Below are positions 46,301 through 54,214 of a stretch of 64,000 bases of DNA, piece after piece. Source of the stretch: Bacteroidota bacterium. Lineage in GTDB: Bacteria > Bacteroidota > Bacteroidia > Bacteroidales > Prolixibacteraceae. The first letter of the stretch is position 1. Each line of letters starts with the position of its first letter. The translations under genes were made by a program, and so were the position numbers. The notes below the pieces were generated by a model. It had not been told where the DNA came from, searched no databases, and saw only the letters and a list, made by a program, of their open reading frames with translations. The stretch covers positions 57,218-121,217 of the forward strand of contig JAJRSD010000017.1 in assembly GCA_024278975.1 (NCBI GenBank), written 5' to 3'.

Positions 46301-47779
46301 TTATTTTACTGCCGATATTTTTACTGCCCACGCTAATTTACAAGGCAAATTTTCGCGTATTTTTTTAGGAATGGTAATCTTTACTCCTTCATCGGTATTT
46401 TTCCATTTAAGATTTCCTTTGGTACCCAACATATTTAGTTTTGCATTTTTTGCAGCAAAAATTCCTTTTACCACAAACGATTCCGGTAAGCCCGCAACAT
46501 CCTCTTTTTCGAGATAAATTGCATAAACTGCCTTTGTATCTTTCTGTTGAGTTAAACAGATATTATCGGTTTTAAATGGTTCTATTGCACGTGTCGAGTA
46601 AATTGCTTCCGAGTTAACATCAATCCACTGTCCCATCGAATCCAACAGTTCGTAAGCTCCGGCAGGCCACTCTCCATCAGGACCAGGACCAATATTATAA
46701 AGCAGGTTTCCACCTTTTGCAACAATATCAACGAGCATATGAATTGCCTGTTTAGGTGTCATAAAATGTGGATTTGGAACCCACGACCAGCCACCACCTG
46801 CAATTATACACGACTCCCACGGATATGGAAGTTGAGTTTCGGGAACATGATTTTCGGGAGTTAGATAATTTTGATTTGGCCCTCGCACTGCACGGTCAAC
46901 CACAATTAATCCGGGTTGTTTCTCGCGTGCTTTTGCAGCCAGTTCATCCATTCTGATATCCTGACTTACAATTCGGTTTTTTATAAATCCGGTGTGTGTA
47001 CCTTTTAATTTACTTGGATATGCTTCGGGCATCAACTCCTCCGGCTTTTTCGAAACCCAGCCACCGTCTAACCAAAGTATATCTATTTTCCCGTAATCGG
47101 TCATCAGTTCCATAATTTGATTGTGTGTAAACTGTACAAAATCCTCCCATTTTTCGGGATACAATCCCGGGTCGTAATTTACATTTCTGTCGAATGGTGG
47201 AAATTTCGGGTCCCAGTAATATTCGCTGTGCCAGTCGGGTTTCGAAAAGTAAGCACCAGCCCACAATCCTTCGGCACGAAACGAATCAAAAATCTCTTTG
47301 GTAACATTTGCCTTAGGGTTTTTACTGAAAGGAGTTTCTAACGAAGTAATTTTATAATCGGTGTATTTCGAGTCGAACATACAAAATCCATCGTGATGTT
47401 TTGTTGTGAAAACCACGTATTTCATTCCTGCGTTTTTGGCTGCTTTTGCCCACTTGTCAGGATTAAAATTTACCGGATTAAAAGAGAGTTTTAAGTTTTC
47501 GTACTCCTTTTTATAAGTATAATAGTCGCCCGGATTTGAACCTTTTTCGCGCCGGCACCAACCGTAATCTTCGGGGCAAATCGACCACGATTCAACAATT
47601 CCCCACTGACTGTAAGTCCCCCAGTGCATCAACAATCCAAATTTCATATCTTGCCACTCGTCTAATTTATCGAGTACCTTTTGGTCGGTTGGCCACGTGT
47701 AAGGCGTTATTTCGTGTTCGTATTGCGCATTTGCCATCATCGCAAACAAAATCGGAATTAATAAAATTAGTTTTTTCAT
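46301..47779 (-). CDS. Alpha-L-fucosidase, family GH29
   Basis: A 492-residue exported retaining glycosidase (signal peptide ends MMANAQ). The GH29 barrel shows FGLLMHWGTYSQWG, VVFTTKHHDGFCMFDS (the active-site HH), GAYFSKPDWHSEYYW, and the nucleophile motif ILWLDGGW with Asp238. It has a C-terminal beta domain and normal length. It removes terminal L-fucose from glycans such as fucoidan or host-type glycans. It is the third gene of a minus-strand cluster behind an exonuclease/phosphatase-fold protein and cutC. It lies just beyond the bc-type redox module, and no SusCD pair is adjacent. Confidence 0.93.
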   Translation of the reverse strand: MKKLILLIPILFAMMANAQYEHEITPYTWPTDQKVLDKLDEWQDMKFGLLMHWGTYSQWGIVESWSICPEDYGWCRREKGSNPGDYYTYKKEYENLKLSFNPVNFNPDKWAKAAKNAGMKYVVFTTKHHDGFCMFDSKYTDYKITSLETPFSKNPKANVTKEIFDSFRAEGLWAGAYFSKPDWHSEYYWDPKFPPFDRNVNYDPGLYPEKWEDFVQFTHNQIMELMTDYGKIDILWLDGGWVSKKPEELMPEAYPSKLKGTHTGFIKNRIVSQDIRMDELAAKAREKQPGLIVVDRAVRGPNQNYLTPENHVPETQLPYPWESCIIAGGGWSWVPNPHFMTPKQAIHMLVDIVAKGGNLLYNIGPGPDGEWPAGAYELLDSMGQWIDVNSEAIYSTRAIEPFKTDNICLTQQKDTKAVYAIYLEKEDVAGLPESFVVKGIFAAKNAKLNMLGTKGNLKWKNTDEGVKITIPKKIRENLPCKLAWAVKISAVK

Positions 47780-47916
47780 CTTTAATAGTATTTGAATAAT
47801 TGGATATTGGTTTTGTAAAAATATTATTTTTTTTTTGAAAATTATTACTTTTCGTTTAATGCGTCAAGCGGTTCAAAACCGATAGACGAGTGTAGTAACT
47901 GCGACTGCCTACTTTC

Positions 47917-48537
47917 TTATAATTCCCCCACAATTCGCCGTCCGTGCAACTCTTTTGCTCCAGTTATTTTTTGTATCTCCTTCACGTTGGAGTCTAAAAC
48001 TTTTCCGGCTACCAAAATAGTAATTTTATCGCTTGCAACTTTAATCATTTCGCGAATAATTTTCTGTCCTTCAGAAGCAGTTGGTTTTCCGCCCGAAGTT
48101 AGTATTCGTTTTATATTGTCAATTTTCAATAAATCTCTTACTCCTTCAACCGGATTTTCTAATTCGTCGATAGCTTTATGAAAAGTTACCGGAAGTGGTT
48201 TTGCATAATCAGCCAGAATTCGTGTGTTTTCAATATCAATTTTATTGTCGGCAGTGAGCAATCCAAAAACTACTCCGGCAGCTCCGTTTTCCTTTGCTGT
48301 GTCAATATCCTTTTTCATCTGCTCCACCTCTTTTTTTGTATGAACAAAATTTCCCGCTCGCGGACGTACCATCGTCATTACCGGAATATTCAGTTCCGAA
48401 ATGGTTCTACTCATCAATTTTACTGAAGGAGTTAATCCGTCGTTTGCTAAATCTGAACACAATTCGATACGGTTTGCACCGCGTTCTTTTGCAAGTTTCG
48501 CCTCCTCAAAAGTTTCTACACACGCCTCTTTTATCAT
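47917..48537 (-). CDS. cutC: CutC family protein
   Basis: A 206-residue TIM-barrel protein of the CutC family, named for copper homeostasis, though the molecular role is not settled. The ATG at 48537 (MIKEACVETFEEAKLAKERG) gives the canonical family start; an in-frame ATG upstream would overlap the preceding gene. Conserved features include GANRIELCSDLANDGLTPS, MVRPRAGNF and the ILTSGGKPTASEG motif. It begins 4 bases after the end of the exonuclease/phosphatase-fold gene and precedes the fucosidase by about 135 bases. There is no visible metal-export partner nearby. Confidence 0.9.
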   Translation of the reverse strand: MIKEACVETFEEAKLAKERGANRIELCSDLANDGLTPSVKLMSRTISELNIPVMTMVRPRAGNFVHTKKEVEQMKKDIDTAKENGAAGVVFGLLTADNKIDIENTRILADYAKPLPVTFHKAIDELENPVEGVRDLLKIDNIKRILTSGGKPTASEGQKIIREMIKVASDKITILVAGKVLDSNVKEIQKITGAKELHGRRIVGEL

Positions 48538-48541
48538 TTTT

Positions 48542-49489
48542 TTATTTGTTGATGTCAATTTCAAAAGTAGTAAGTACAAATCCATGATCCGATGGATACA
48601 TAATTTTTTTATCTCTGAATTCTATTATCTCCCCGGGGATTTGAGTAAATGATTCTGAATTTATCGCTTTCAGTTTACTCCCTTTATAATAAATATAATC
48701 TATCCTGTCCTCTTTTGTATAGCCAAATTTCCCATTTTCATCCTTGCCCGAAATCCATGTTTTACCAAGACTTTTTAAGGGGTCAGGATTAATTTCGCGA
48801 TAACTATCGGTAAGTCCGGCATCTGTTAACGCTTTCGAAACCGTCCAGTTTACAACTGCGCCGTTATGGTTGAAAGTATCTTTTGTTGCTATTGTCCAGT
48901 CTAAATGTGAATGACTGTTTAAGTCGCCGCCCAAAATAACCGGAACATTTTTGCTGTTGTTTAAATACGTTTTAATCGAGTTGATAATTTTAAAAACTTC
49001 ATCATCGCGGGAACCACGGTTTTCCCATGCTAAAATAGAATCTTCTCCCAAATGTGTTGGCGCCAGTCTTGTATCCGGAAGATAATGCAACCAGGTATCG
49101 AAAACAATAATTGGTATCGAATCGAATGCTAAAATCTCTACTCCTCCAAAATTAAAGGTTGAGATTGAATCTTTAAAAACCAGTTTTTTTATAATCGGGA
49201 AACGCGAATAAATTGAGAGGTTACTGGAAATAAGATGATAATCCAAATCGGTTGAATCGGAAATCATTGGTGCCGATCCGTAGGTTTCAATCATTAAAAC
49301 CACATCAGCTCCCGAAGTTTTTATGACTTCAATTACCGAAGGTCTGCCATCAGATGGAAGTGAATCGTCGTTTCCACCGTGCCAGATATTCCACTCCAAG
49401 ACTTTTAGTTGCGGAAGTTCTGGTTTTGGGTAGCAACCAAATAAACAAAAAGTGAGAACCATTACGAACAGCATGGAAATTTGTTTCAT
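48542..49489 (-). CDS. Endonuclease/exonuclease/phosphatase-fold lipoprotein
   Basis: A 315-residue exported protein with a lipobox (LTFCLFGC, Cys19). The DNase I-like fold motifs appear in order: VLEWNIWHGG (catalytic Asn), MIETYGS (metal Glu), ILGGDLNSHSHLDW (Asp/Asn) and YPSDHGFVLTTF (catalytic Asp-His). It probably hydrolyses phosphoester bonds outside the cytoplasm, such as in lipids, sugar phosphates or nucleotides; the substrate is unknown. It is the first gene of the cluster with cutC and GH29. A TATATTTG box overlaps the start region, which would make the transcript nearly leaderless. Confidence 0.82.
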   Translation of the reverse strand: MKQISMLFVMVLTFCLFGCYPKPELPQLKVLEWNIWHGGNDDSLPSDGRPSVIEVIKTSGADVVLMIETYGSAPMISDSTDLDYHLISSNLSIYSRFPIIKKLVFKDSISTFNFGGVEILAFDSIPIIVFDTWLHYLPDTRLAPTHLGEDSILAWENRGSRDDEVFKIINSIKTYLNNSKNVPVILGGDLNSHSHLDWTIATKDTFNHNGAVVNWTVSKALTDAGLTDSYREINPDPLKSLGKTWISGKDENGKFGYTKEDRIDYIYYKGSKLKAINSESFTQIPGEIIEFRDKKIMYPSDHGFVLTTFEIDINK

Positions 49490-49520
49490 CTTTCAAATAT
49501 AATTCATTCTCAAATATTCT

Positions 49521-49528
49521 TAGCTTTG
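49521..49528 (+). promoter_or_regulatory. Candidate -7 box for miaA
   Basis: TAGCTTTG matches TAnnTTTG exactly. The transcription start would lie about 13 bases before the miaA ATG. No clear TTG partner sits at 19-21 bases upstream, so support is partial. Confidence 0.4.
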
Positions 49529-49547
49529 CAATCAACTAATTTTTGAA

Positions 49548-50474
49548 ATGATAACTAAAAACTCAAAATATAATCTCGTAACTATTCTCGGTCCAACGGC
49601 AACCGGCAAAACTGGGGTTGCTGCCAATTTAGCTGCTAAAATTAATGGCGAAATTATTTCGGCTGATTCGCGGCAGGTTTATCGTGGAATGGATTTGGGA
49701 ACCGGCAAAGATTACGACGACTATTTTGTTGAAGGGAAAGAGATTCCTTCTCATTTAATTGATATTGTTGATGCCGGAGTACATTATAATGTTTATCGTT
49801 TTCAAACCGATTTTATTAAAGTTTTTAATGATATAAATTTGCGGAATAAAATGCCGGTTTTATGCGGTGGCAGCGGATTGTATCTGGAAGCAGTGCTTAA
49901 AAACTATCGGTTAATTGAAGTGCCTCCAAATAAAGATTTACGAAAAGAGCTGGATGGAAAAACCTTAGCGGAACTTACTGAAATTCTAAAAAAACTAAAA
50001 CCGGAGTTGCATAATTACACCGATGTTGAAACCGACCGCCGCGCCGTGCGAGCCATCGAAATAGAGAAGTATTATTCCGAAAATCCAAAATTAGATACTT
50101 CATATCCGAAAATTGAAAGTTTAAATATTGGTATCGATTTCGACCGCGAAATGCGACGGCAAAGAATTACGACCCGTTTAAAACAGAGGTTGGATGAGGG
50201 AATGTTAGACGAAGTTCGGAAACTTTTAGATTCGGGATTAACACCCGAACAACTTATTTATTACGGGTTGGAGTATAAGTTTTTAACCCTGCATTTAACA
50301 GGCGAATTATCGTTTGACGAAATGTTTAACAAACTCGAAATTGCCATCCACCAGTTTGCAAAACGCCAGATGACATGGTTTCGCGGAATGGAAAAACGTG
50401 GTACAAAAATACACTGGATAAATGGACATTTACCAATGGAAAAGAAGGTTGGAGAGATTATGAAATTGTTTTGA
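49548..50474 (+). CDS. miaA: tRNA dimethylallyltransferase
   Basis: A 308-residue enzyme that adds a dimethylallyl group to N6 of A37 in tRNAs reading codons that begin with U. P-loop GPTATGKT is at residues 15-22, followed by ISADSRQVYRGMDLGTGK, HLIDIVDAGVHYNVYRF, GGSGLYLEAVL and YGLEYKF, then FAKRQMTWFRG, the tRNA-binding segment. Length and start are standard. It is divergent from the minus-strand fucosidase cluster and followed by a 136-bp inverted-repeat element. The other tRNA modification gene in the window, mtaB, also acts on A37 but on different tRNAs. Confidence 0.95.
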   Translation: MITKNSKYNLVTILGPTATGKTGVAANLAAKINGEIISADSRQVYRGMDLGTGKDYDDYFVEGKEIPSHLIDIVDAGVHYNVYRFQTDFIKVFNDINLRNKMPVLCGGSGLYLEAVLKNYRLIEVPPNKDLRKELDGKTLAELTEILKKLKPELHNYTDVETDRRAVRAIEIEKYYSENPKLDTSYPKIESLNIGIDFDREMRRQRITTRLKQRLDEGMLDEVRKLLDSGLTPEQLIYYGLEYKFLTLHLTGELSFDEMFNKLEIAIHQFAKRQMTWFRGMEKRGTKIHWINGHLPMEKKVGEIMKLF

Positions 50475-50485
50475 ATTGTATTACT

Positions 50486-50621
50486 GGAGTTAAGTCAATC
50501 GTGCAACTTCAGGATGTCATGCTGTCTGTCAACCGACGGATTCAGCAGCTCCATTTCGAACAGCATATTCCGAAATGAATTCGGAATGACGAACCCGAAA
50601 TTTGAGACTTGACTTAACACC
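50486..50621. repeat. 136-bp inverted-repeat element (MITE-like or REP-like)
   Basis: The ends are 13-bp inverted repeats with one mismatch (GGAGTTAAGTCAA at 50486-50498 and TTGACTTAACACC at 50609-50621). Inside is a perfect ATTCCGAA/TTCGGAAT hairpin (50567-50574, 50580-50587). No coding capacity. It lies between two convergent genes, so it may also act as a bidirectional terminator. Confidence 0.55.
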
Positions 50622-50654
50622 AGATGCAAAGAACGGTTCTCTGTTTATCTCCTT

Positions 50655-51383
50655 TTAGCGAGCTTTCCAAATCATTTTGGCACGAATTAAATCAACGCCA
50701 TCGCTCTCGCGAACAACACTGCAAACATGGTTAGTTTCGTCGATAAACTGTTTTTTAACGCCCAGGTTATCAGTTTGCAAACCCTCTTTTAAAAAGTTTA
50801 CCTCATACTCAACCAAATCATATTTTTCATGAAAATCGAAATCGTAACTGTTTATAATCCGTTCCAGATATCGCCCTGTATTAAAGTGTTGATTAATATC
50901 TATTTCGGTAAAAAGAACCGGTGTAAAATCTAATTCGTCTTCTGATTTTGGAGGTCTGACTTTACCTGCATTTTCACCAAAAACACTCTCTTCGTATTTT
51001 GGGAAATTATCTAAATCTGCAATCCGAACAATTCGTTTCGTTTTTAAATTAATTACCAACCAACTTGTGGTTGCCTGAATTATGATATTCCCTGCCTTAT
51101 CGACAAAATTAAAATCGCGGTAACCGTAAAAACCGTCTGTTCCACGCGACCATGTTTCCAATGTAAAATCTTCGCCCCAGTCGGGTCGACGAATAATTTT
51201 AACCCGCAACCTCGAAAGTACCCAAAACTGTTGTTCTTCCATTAATTTATCGAACCCAAATCCAAGTATTCTTGCATGTTCCCAAGCAATATCCTGCAAC
51301 TGGTAAAACATAAACGAGGTAGAAAGTTTACCAAAACGATTGATAAAATACGACTTTGTTGAGAGATGATTTTTGTGTTTCAT
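50655..51383 (-). CDS. Acyl-ACP thioesterase
   Basis: A 242-residue double-hotdog thioesterase that releases free fatty acids from acyl carrier protein, a cytoplasmic role in lipid synthesis or fatty-acid supply. Family features: LQDIAWEHARILGFGFDKL, WVLSRLRVKIIRRPDWGEDF, the TWSRGTDGFYGYRDF region and the second-half DINQHFNTGRYLERIINSY with the catalytic-region Asn/His. The ATG at 51383 (MKHKNHLSTKSY) fits the family start; the longer frame includes part of a local inverted repeat, which is unlikely to be coding. It converges with miaA. Confidence 0.87.
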   Translation of the reverse strand: MKHKNHLSTKSYFINRFGKLSTSFMFYQLQDIAWEHARILGFGFDKLMEEQQFWVLSRLRVKIIRRPDWGEDFTLETWSRGTDGFYGYRDFNFVDKAGNIIIQATTSWLVINLKTKRIVRIADLDNFPKYEESVFGENAGKVRPPKSEDELDFTPVLFTEIDINQHFNTGRYLERIINSYDFDFHEKYDLVEYEVNFLKEGLQTDNLGVKKQFIDETNHVCSVVRESDGVDLIRAKMIWKAR

Positions 51384-51395
51384 ATTAAAAAAGCT

Positions 51396-51508
51396 GGAAG
51401 TTAGAAGTCGGAAGTAAAACAATGCTTTATTTCCCAAACTCTATTCATCCATTTTAAAAACGGTTACTAAATTATTTTTCGGTCTTCCAACTTCCGACTT
51501 CTGACTTC
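51396..51508. repeat. Imperfect inverted repeat of GAAGTCGGAAG-type motifs
   Basis: A 20-base arm at 51396-51415 and its near-complement at 51490-51508 (about 18 of 20 positions) surround about 75 bases. The right side also has a second CTTCCGACTTCT copy at about 51512-51523. It sits upstream of both the thioesterase and map, so it could shape transcription there. Confidence 0.5.
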
Positions 51509-51607
51509 GGTCTTCCGACTTCTACTTTACATTAAACTTTTCTACAAAAATATTGTTCTGTTTTGATATACAGCAACATTTATTCATTTTTGTATAAAAA
51601 ATTATTT

Positions 51608-52387
51608 ATGGGAAAAATAATCATAAAAACACCTGAACAGATTGAGGGAATAAGAAAGAGTAGCAGGTTGGCTGCACAAACTCTCGACTTTGCTGAACAG
51701 TTTGTAAAGGCTGGTGTTACAACTGAATTTATAGACGATAAAGTTGAAGAGTTTATTCTTTCTAACAATGCAATTCCCGCACCAAAAGGATATCATGGTT
51801 TTCCGAAAGCAACTTGCATTTCTCCCAATAATGTAATTTGCCACGGCATTCCTTCAAGAAATACAATATTAAAAGATGGAGATATTATTAACATTGATAT
51901 TACCACAATTTTAGATGGATATTATGGCGACACATCGCGGATGTTTACGGTTGGAGAAGTTTCTCCCGCATCCGAAAATTTAATAGAAACTACTTTTCAT
52001 TGTCTCGATTTAGGAATTGAGCAGGTAAAACCCGGTAATCGTTTTGGGAATATTGGTTTTGTGATAAACCGCTACGCAAAAGCAAAAGGATATTCTGTGG
52101 TTTACGAATTTTGCGGACACGGTGTGGGAATCGAGTTTCACGAAGAGCCGCAAGTTGACCACGCATCGCGTAGAAATACCGGAGCAACAATGAAACCGGG
52201 TATGATTTTCACCATCGAGCCAATGATAAATCAGGGAAAACCAAAAGCTAATATTGATAAATCTGACGGATGGACAGCCCGAACTTCTGATAATAAACTC
52301 TCGGCACAATTCGAGCACACAATTTTAGTTACCGAAACCGGACACGAAGTTTTAACTGATATTCACGAGGAATATCCGGTTACTTAA
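51608..52387 (+). CDS. map: Type I methionine aminopeptidase
   Basis: A 259-residue enzyme that removes the initiator Met. The metal ligands are visible: Asp in DIINIDITTILDG and GDTSRMF, His in GHGVGIEFHEEP, Glu in FTIEPMI and QFEHTILV. The ATG at 51608 (MGKIIIKTPEQIEGIRKS) gives the standard length; an upstream in-frame ATG adds an unlikely leader. It is divergent from the thioesterase gene and about 45 bases before mtaB on the same strand. Confidence 0.95.
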   Translation: MGKIIIKTPEQIEGIRKSSRLAAQTLDFAEQFVKAGVTTEFIDDKVEEFILSNNAIPAPKGYHGFPKATCISPNNVICHGIPSRNTILKDGDIINIDITTILDGYYGDTSRMFTVGEVSPASENLIETTFHCLDLGIEQVKPGNRFGNIGFVINRYAKAKGYSVVYEFCGHGVGIEFHEEPQVDHASRRNTGATMKPGMIFTIEPMINQGKPKANIDKSDGWTARTSDNKLSAQFEHTILVTETGHEVLTDIHEEYPVT

Positions 52388-52430
52388 ATTTTTTTACTTT
52401 TTGTAGAGGACTCTTATTTATAATCTAAAA

Positions 52431-53732
52431 ATGAATTACAAGGGTAAAAAGGCAGCATTTTACACATTGGGTTGCAAACTCAATTTTTCGGAAACTTCTA
52501 CTATTGCAGGCTCTTTTAAAGAGGTTGGTTTCGACCGTGTTGAGTTTGACGAAAAGGCCGATGTTTATGTAATTAATACCTGCTCGGTAACAAATCAGGG
52601 CGACAAAGCCAGTCGTAATATTATTCGAAAGGCAGCCAGACAAAATCCCGATGCAATGGTAATTGTTGTGGGTTGTTACTCGCAACTTAAACCCGGCGAA
52701 ATTAGTCATATCGAAGGAGTTGATATGGTTCTCGGAACTCAGGAAAAATTTCATATTCCGGCATACCTTGGCAATTTGGAAAAGAGACAAACCACCGAAA
52801 TAAAAACTACCCGACTGGCAGATATAAAAAGCTATCACAAAGCATTTTCGTGGGGCGACCGCACACGCAGTTTCCTGAAAATTCAGGACGGTTGCGACTA
52901 CTACTGCTCGTTTTGTACAATTCCGTTTGCACGTGGTAAAAGCCGAAACGACAGTATTACAAATACTGTTGTCGAAGCAAAAAAAGTGATTGATAAAGGC
53001 TTTAAAGAGATAATTTTAACCGGGGTAAATATTGGCGATTTCGGAAAATCTACCGGCGAAACTTTTTACGATTTATTAAAAGCACTCGAAAAAGTTAAAG
53101 GGTTAAAACGGCTACGACTTGGCTCCATAGAACCCAATCTTTTAAAAAATGAGATTATAGAATTGGTTGCAAACTCGAAAGTTATAATGCCACATTTTCA
53201 TATCCCCCTGCAGGCCGGTTCTAACGAAGTTCTGGAATTAATGAAACGAAAATATAACACCGAACTTTTCGGACAACGAGTAAAACAAATTCGCGAAATT
53301 GTTCCGCACGCTTTTATTGGTGTCGATGTAATTGCCGGAACGAATGGCGAAACCCAAGAGTTTTTTCAAAAATCATACAATTTTTTAAACAGTCTGGAAA
53401 TTTCGCAACTGCACGCTTTTACATATTCCGAACGCAGCGGTACAAAAGCGCTTAGAATACCCGGAGTGGTGGAAGTGGCCGAGCGAAAAAACCGTACTCA
53501 AAAATACATTAACCTGTCGGAGAAAAAACTCCGCGCCTTCTACGAAAAACAACTGGGAACAACTCACACCGTACTTTTCGAAGCTCAACAAAACAAAAAC
53601 AAAATGATGGGATTTACGGAAAACTACATTAAAGTTGAAATTCCATTCACCGAGAATCTTATCAACCAAATAAAACGGGTAAAACTAAAATCGGTTTTGC
53701 CCGATGGAAATGTTGATATCGAGAATATTTAG
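52431..53732 (+). CDS. mtaB: tRNA t6A37 methylthiotransferase
   Basis: A 433-residue radical-SAM enzyme that converts t6A37 to ms2t6A37 in tRNAs reading ANN codons. The N-terminal methylthiotransferase domain has FYTLGCKLNFSE and the other cluster Cys (VINTCSVTNQGD, VVVGCYSQL). The radical-SAM CxxxCxxC lies in QDGCDYYCSFCTIPFARGKS (Cys155, 159, 162), and the C-terminal region is TRAM-like. The LGCKLN/CSVTNQGD pattern favours MtaB over MiaB or RimO. It starts 43 bases after map, probably in the same transcript. Confidence 0.92.
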   Translation: MNYKGKKAAFYTLGCKLNFSETSTIAGSFKEVGFDRVEFDEKADVYVINTCSVTNQGDKASRNIIRKAARQNPDAMVIVVGCYSQLKPGEISHIEGVDMVLGTQEKFHIPAYLGNLEKRQTTEIKTTRLADIKSYHKAFSWGDRTRSFLKIQDGCDYYCSFCTIPFARGKSRNDSITNTVVEAKKVIDKGFKEIILTGVNIGDFGKSTGETFYDLLKALEKVKGLKRLRLGSIEPNLLKNEIIELVANSKVIMPHFHIPLQAGSNEVLELMKRKYNTELFGQRVKQIREIVPHAFIGVDVIAGTNGETQEFFQKSYNFLNSLEISQLHAFTYSERSGTKALRIPGVVEVAERKNRTQKYINLSEKKLRAFYEKQLGTTHTVLFEAQQNKNKMMGFTENYIKVEIPFTENLINQIKRVKLKSVLPDGNVDIENI

Positions 53733-54062
53733 TACTAAATGTCTATTTTTTTTACTTTTCAGAGAAGAGTCAAGTAATACTTATTTGATGTTTAAAGTAA
53801 TCATTTTGCGGTAAAAATATTTTTGACCAATTGATTTGCGATTTTTTTTTGGAATACGAAATTTGTTAACCCAAAGTCAGTGGGATTATTAATGCCGGTC
53901 GGGTTTTCGTATTTTATCCTACATTAAAGTAATTTTGTGTGAGCAGCTAAATAATTACAAAAAATAAATCTAAAAAAAGGGTGCAAAAAGTTAAAATAAT
54001 TTGCATATTATTATTTATCTTTAGGTGTAATTATTTTTGTTTTAGTTACTAATGAACTTTAT
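53733..54062. other. Intergenic region downstream of mtaB
   Basis: About 330 bases without an open frame of note. It is AT-rich, with a TATTTTTG box at about 53817 that lacks a well-spaced partner, and a TATCTTTA box at about 54016 that may serve the small transcript described next. No RNA family recognised. Confidence 0.5.
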
Positions 54063-54171
54063 ATGAGTAAAGCTAGTTTTCAAAAAGCGCTGAAACACAG
54101 AGTAGAATATCTCGAAAATAGTCTTACAATATTGAGAAATAAATCTCACTAAAAGTTCATATCTTTTTTTT
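54025..54171 (+). ncRNA. Candidate small RNA upstream of the T9SS repeat protein
   Basis: ATGAACTTT (54052-54060) and AAAGTTCAT (54152-54160) form a perfect 9-bp closing stem followed by an eight-T run (54164-54171), with a near-consensus promoter box TATCTTTA just upstream. A small GAGA-AATAAA-TCTC hairpin lies inside. The layout is that of a short structured transcript with its own terminator. It also encloses a 29-codon frame, so it could be a short mRNA instead. Confidence 0.3.
54063..54152 (+). CDS. Possible 29-residue mini-protein
   Basis: ATG-initiated frame reading MSKASFQKALKHRVEYLEN and ending LRNKSH. It has a helical, basic composition and no recognised family. There is no clear ribosome site, and it lies wholly within the candidate small RNA. 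It may be chance. Confidence 0.2.
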   Translation: MSKASFQKALKHRVEYLENSLTILRNKSH

Positions 54172-54214
54172 AAGTCGGACGTATTCAAGTATTATCAATA
54201 AAATATATGCAGTT

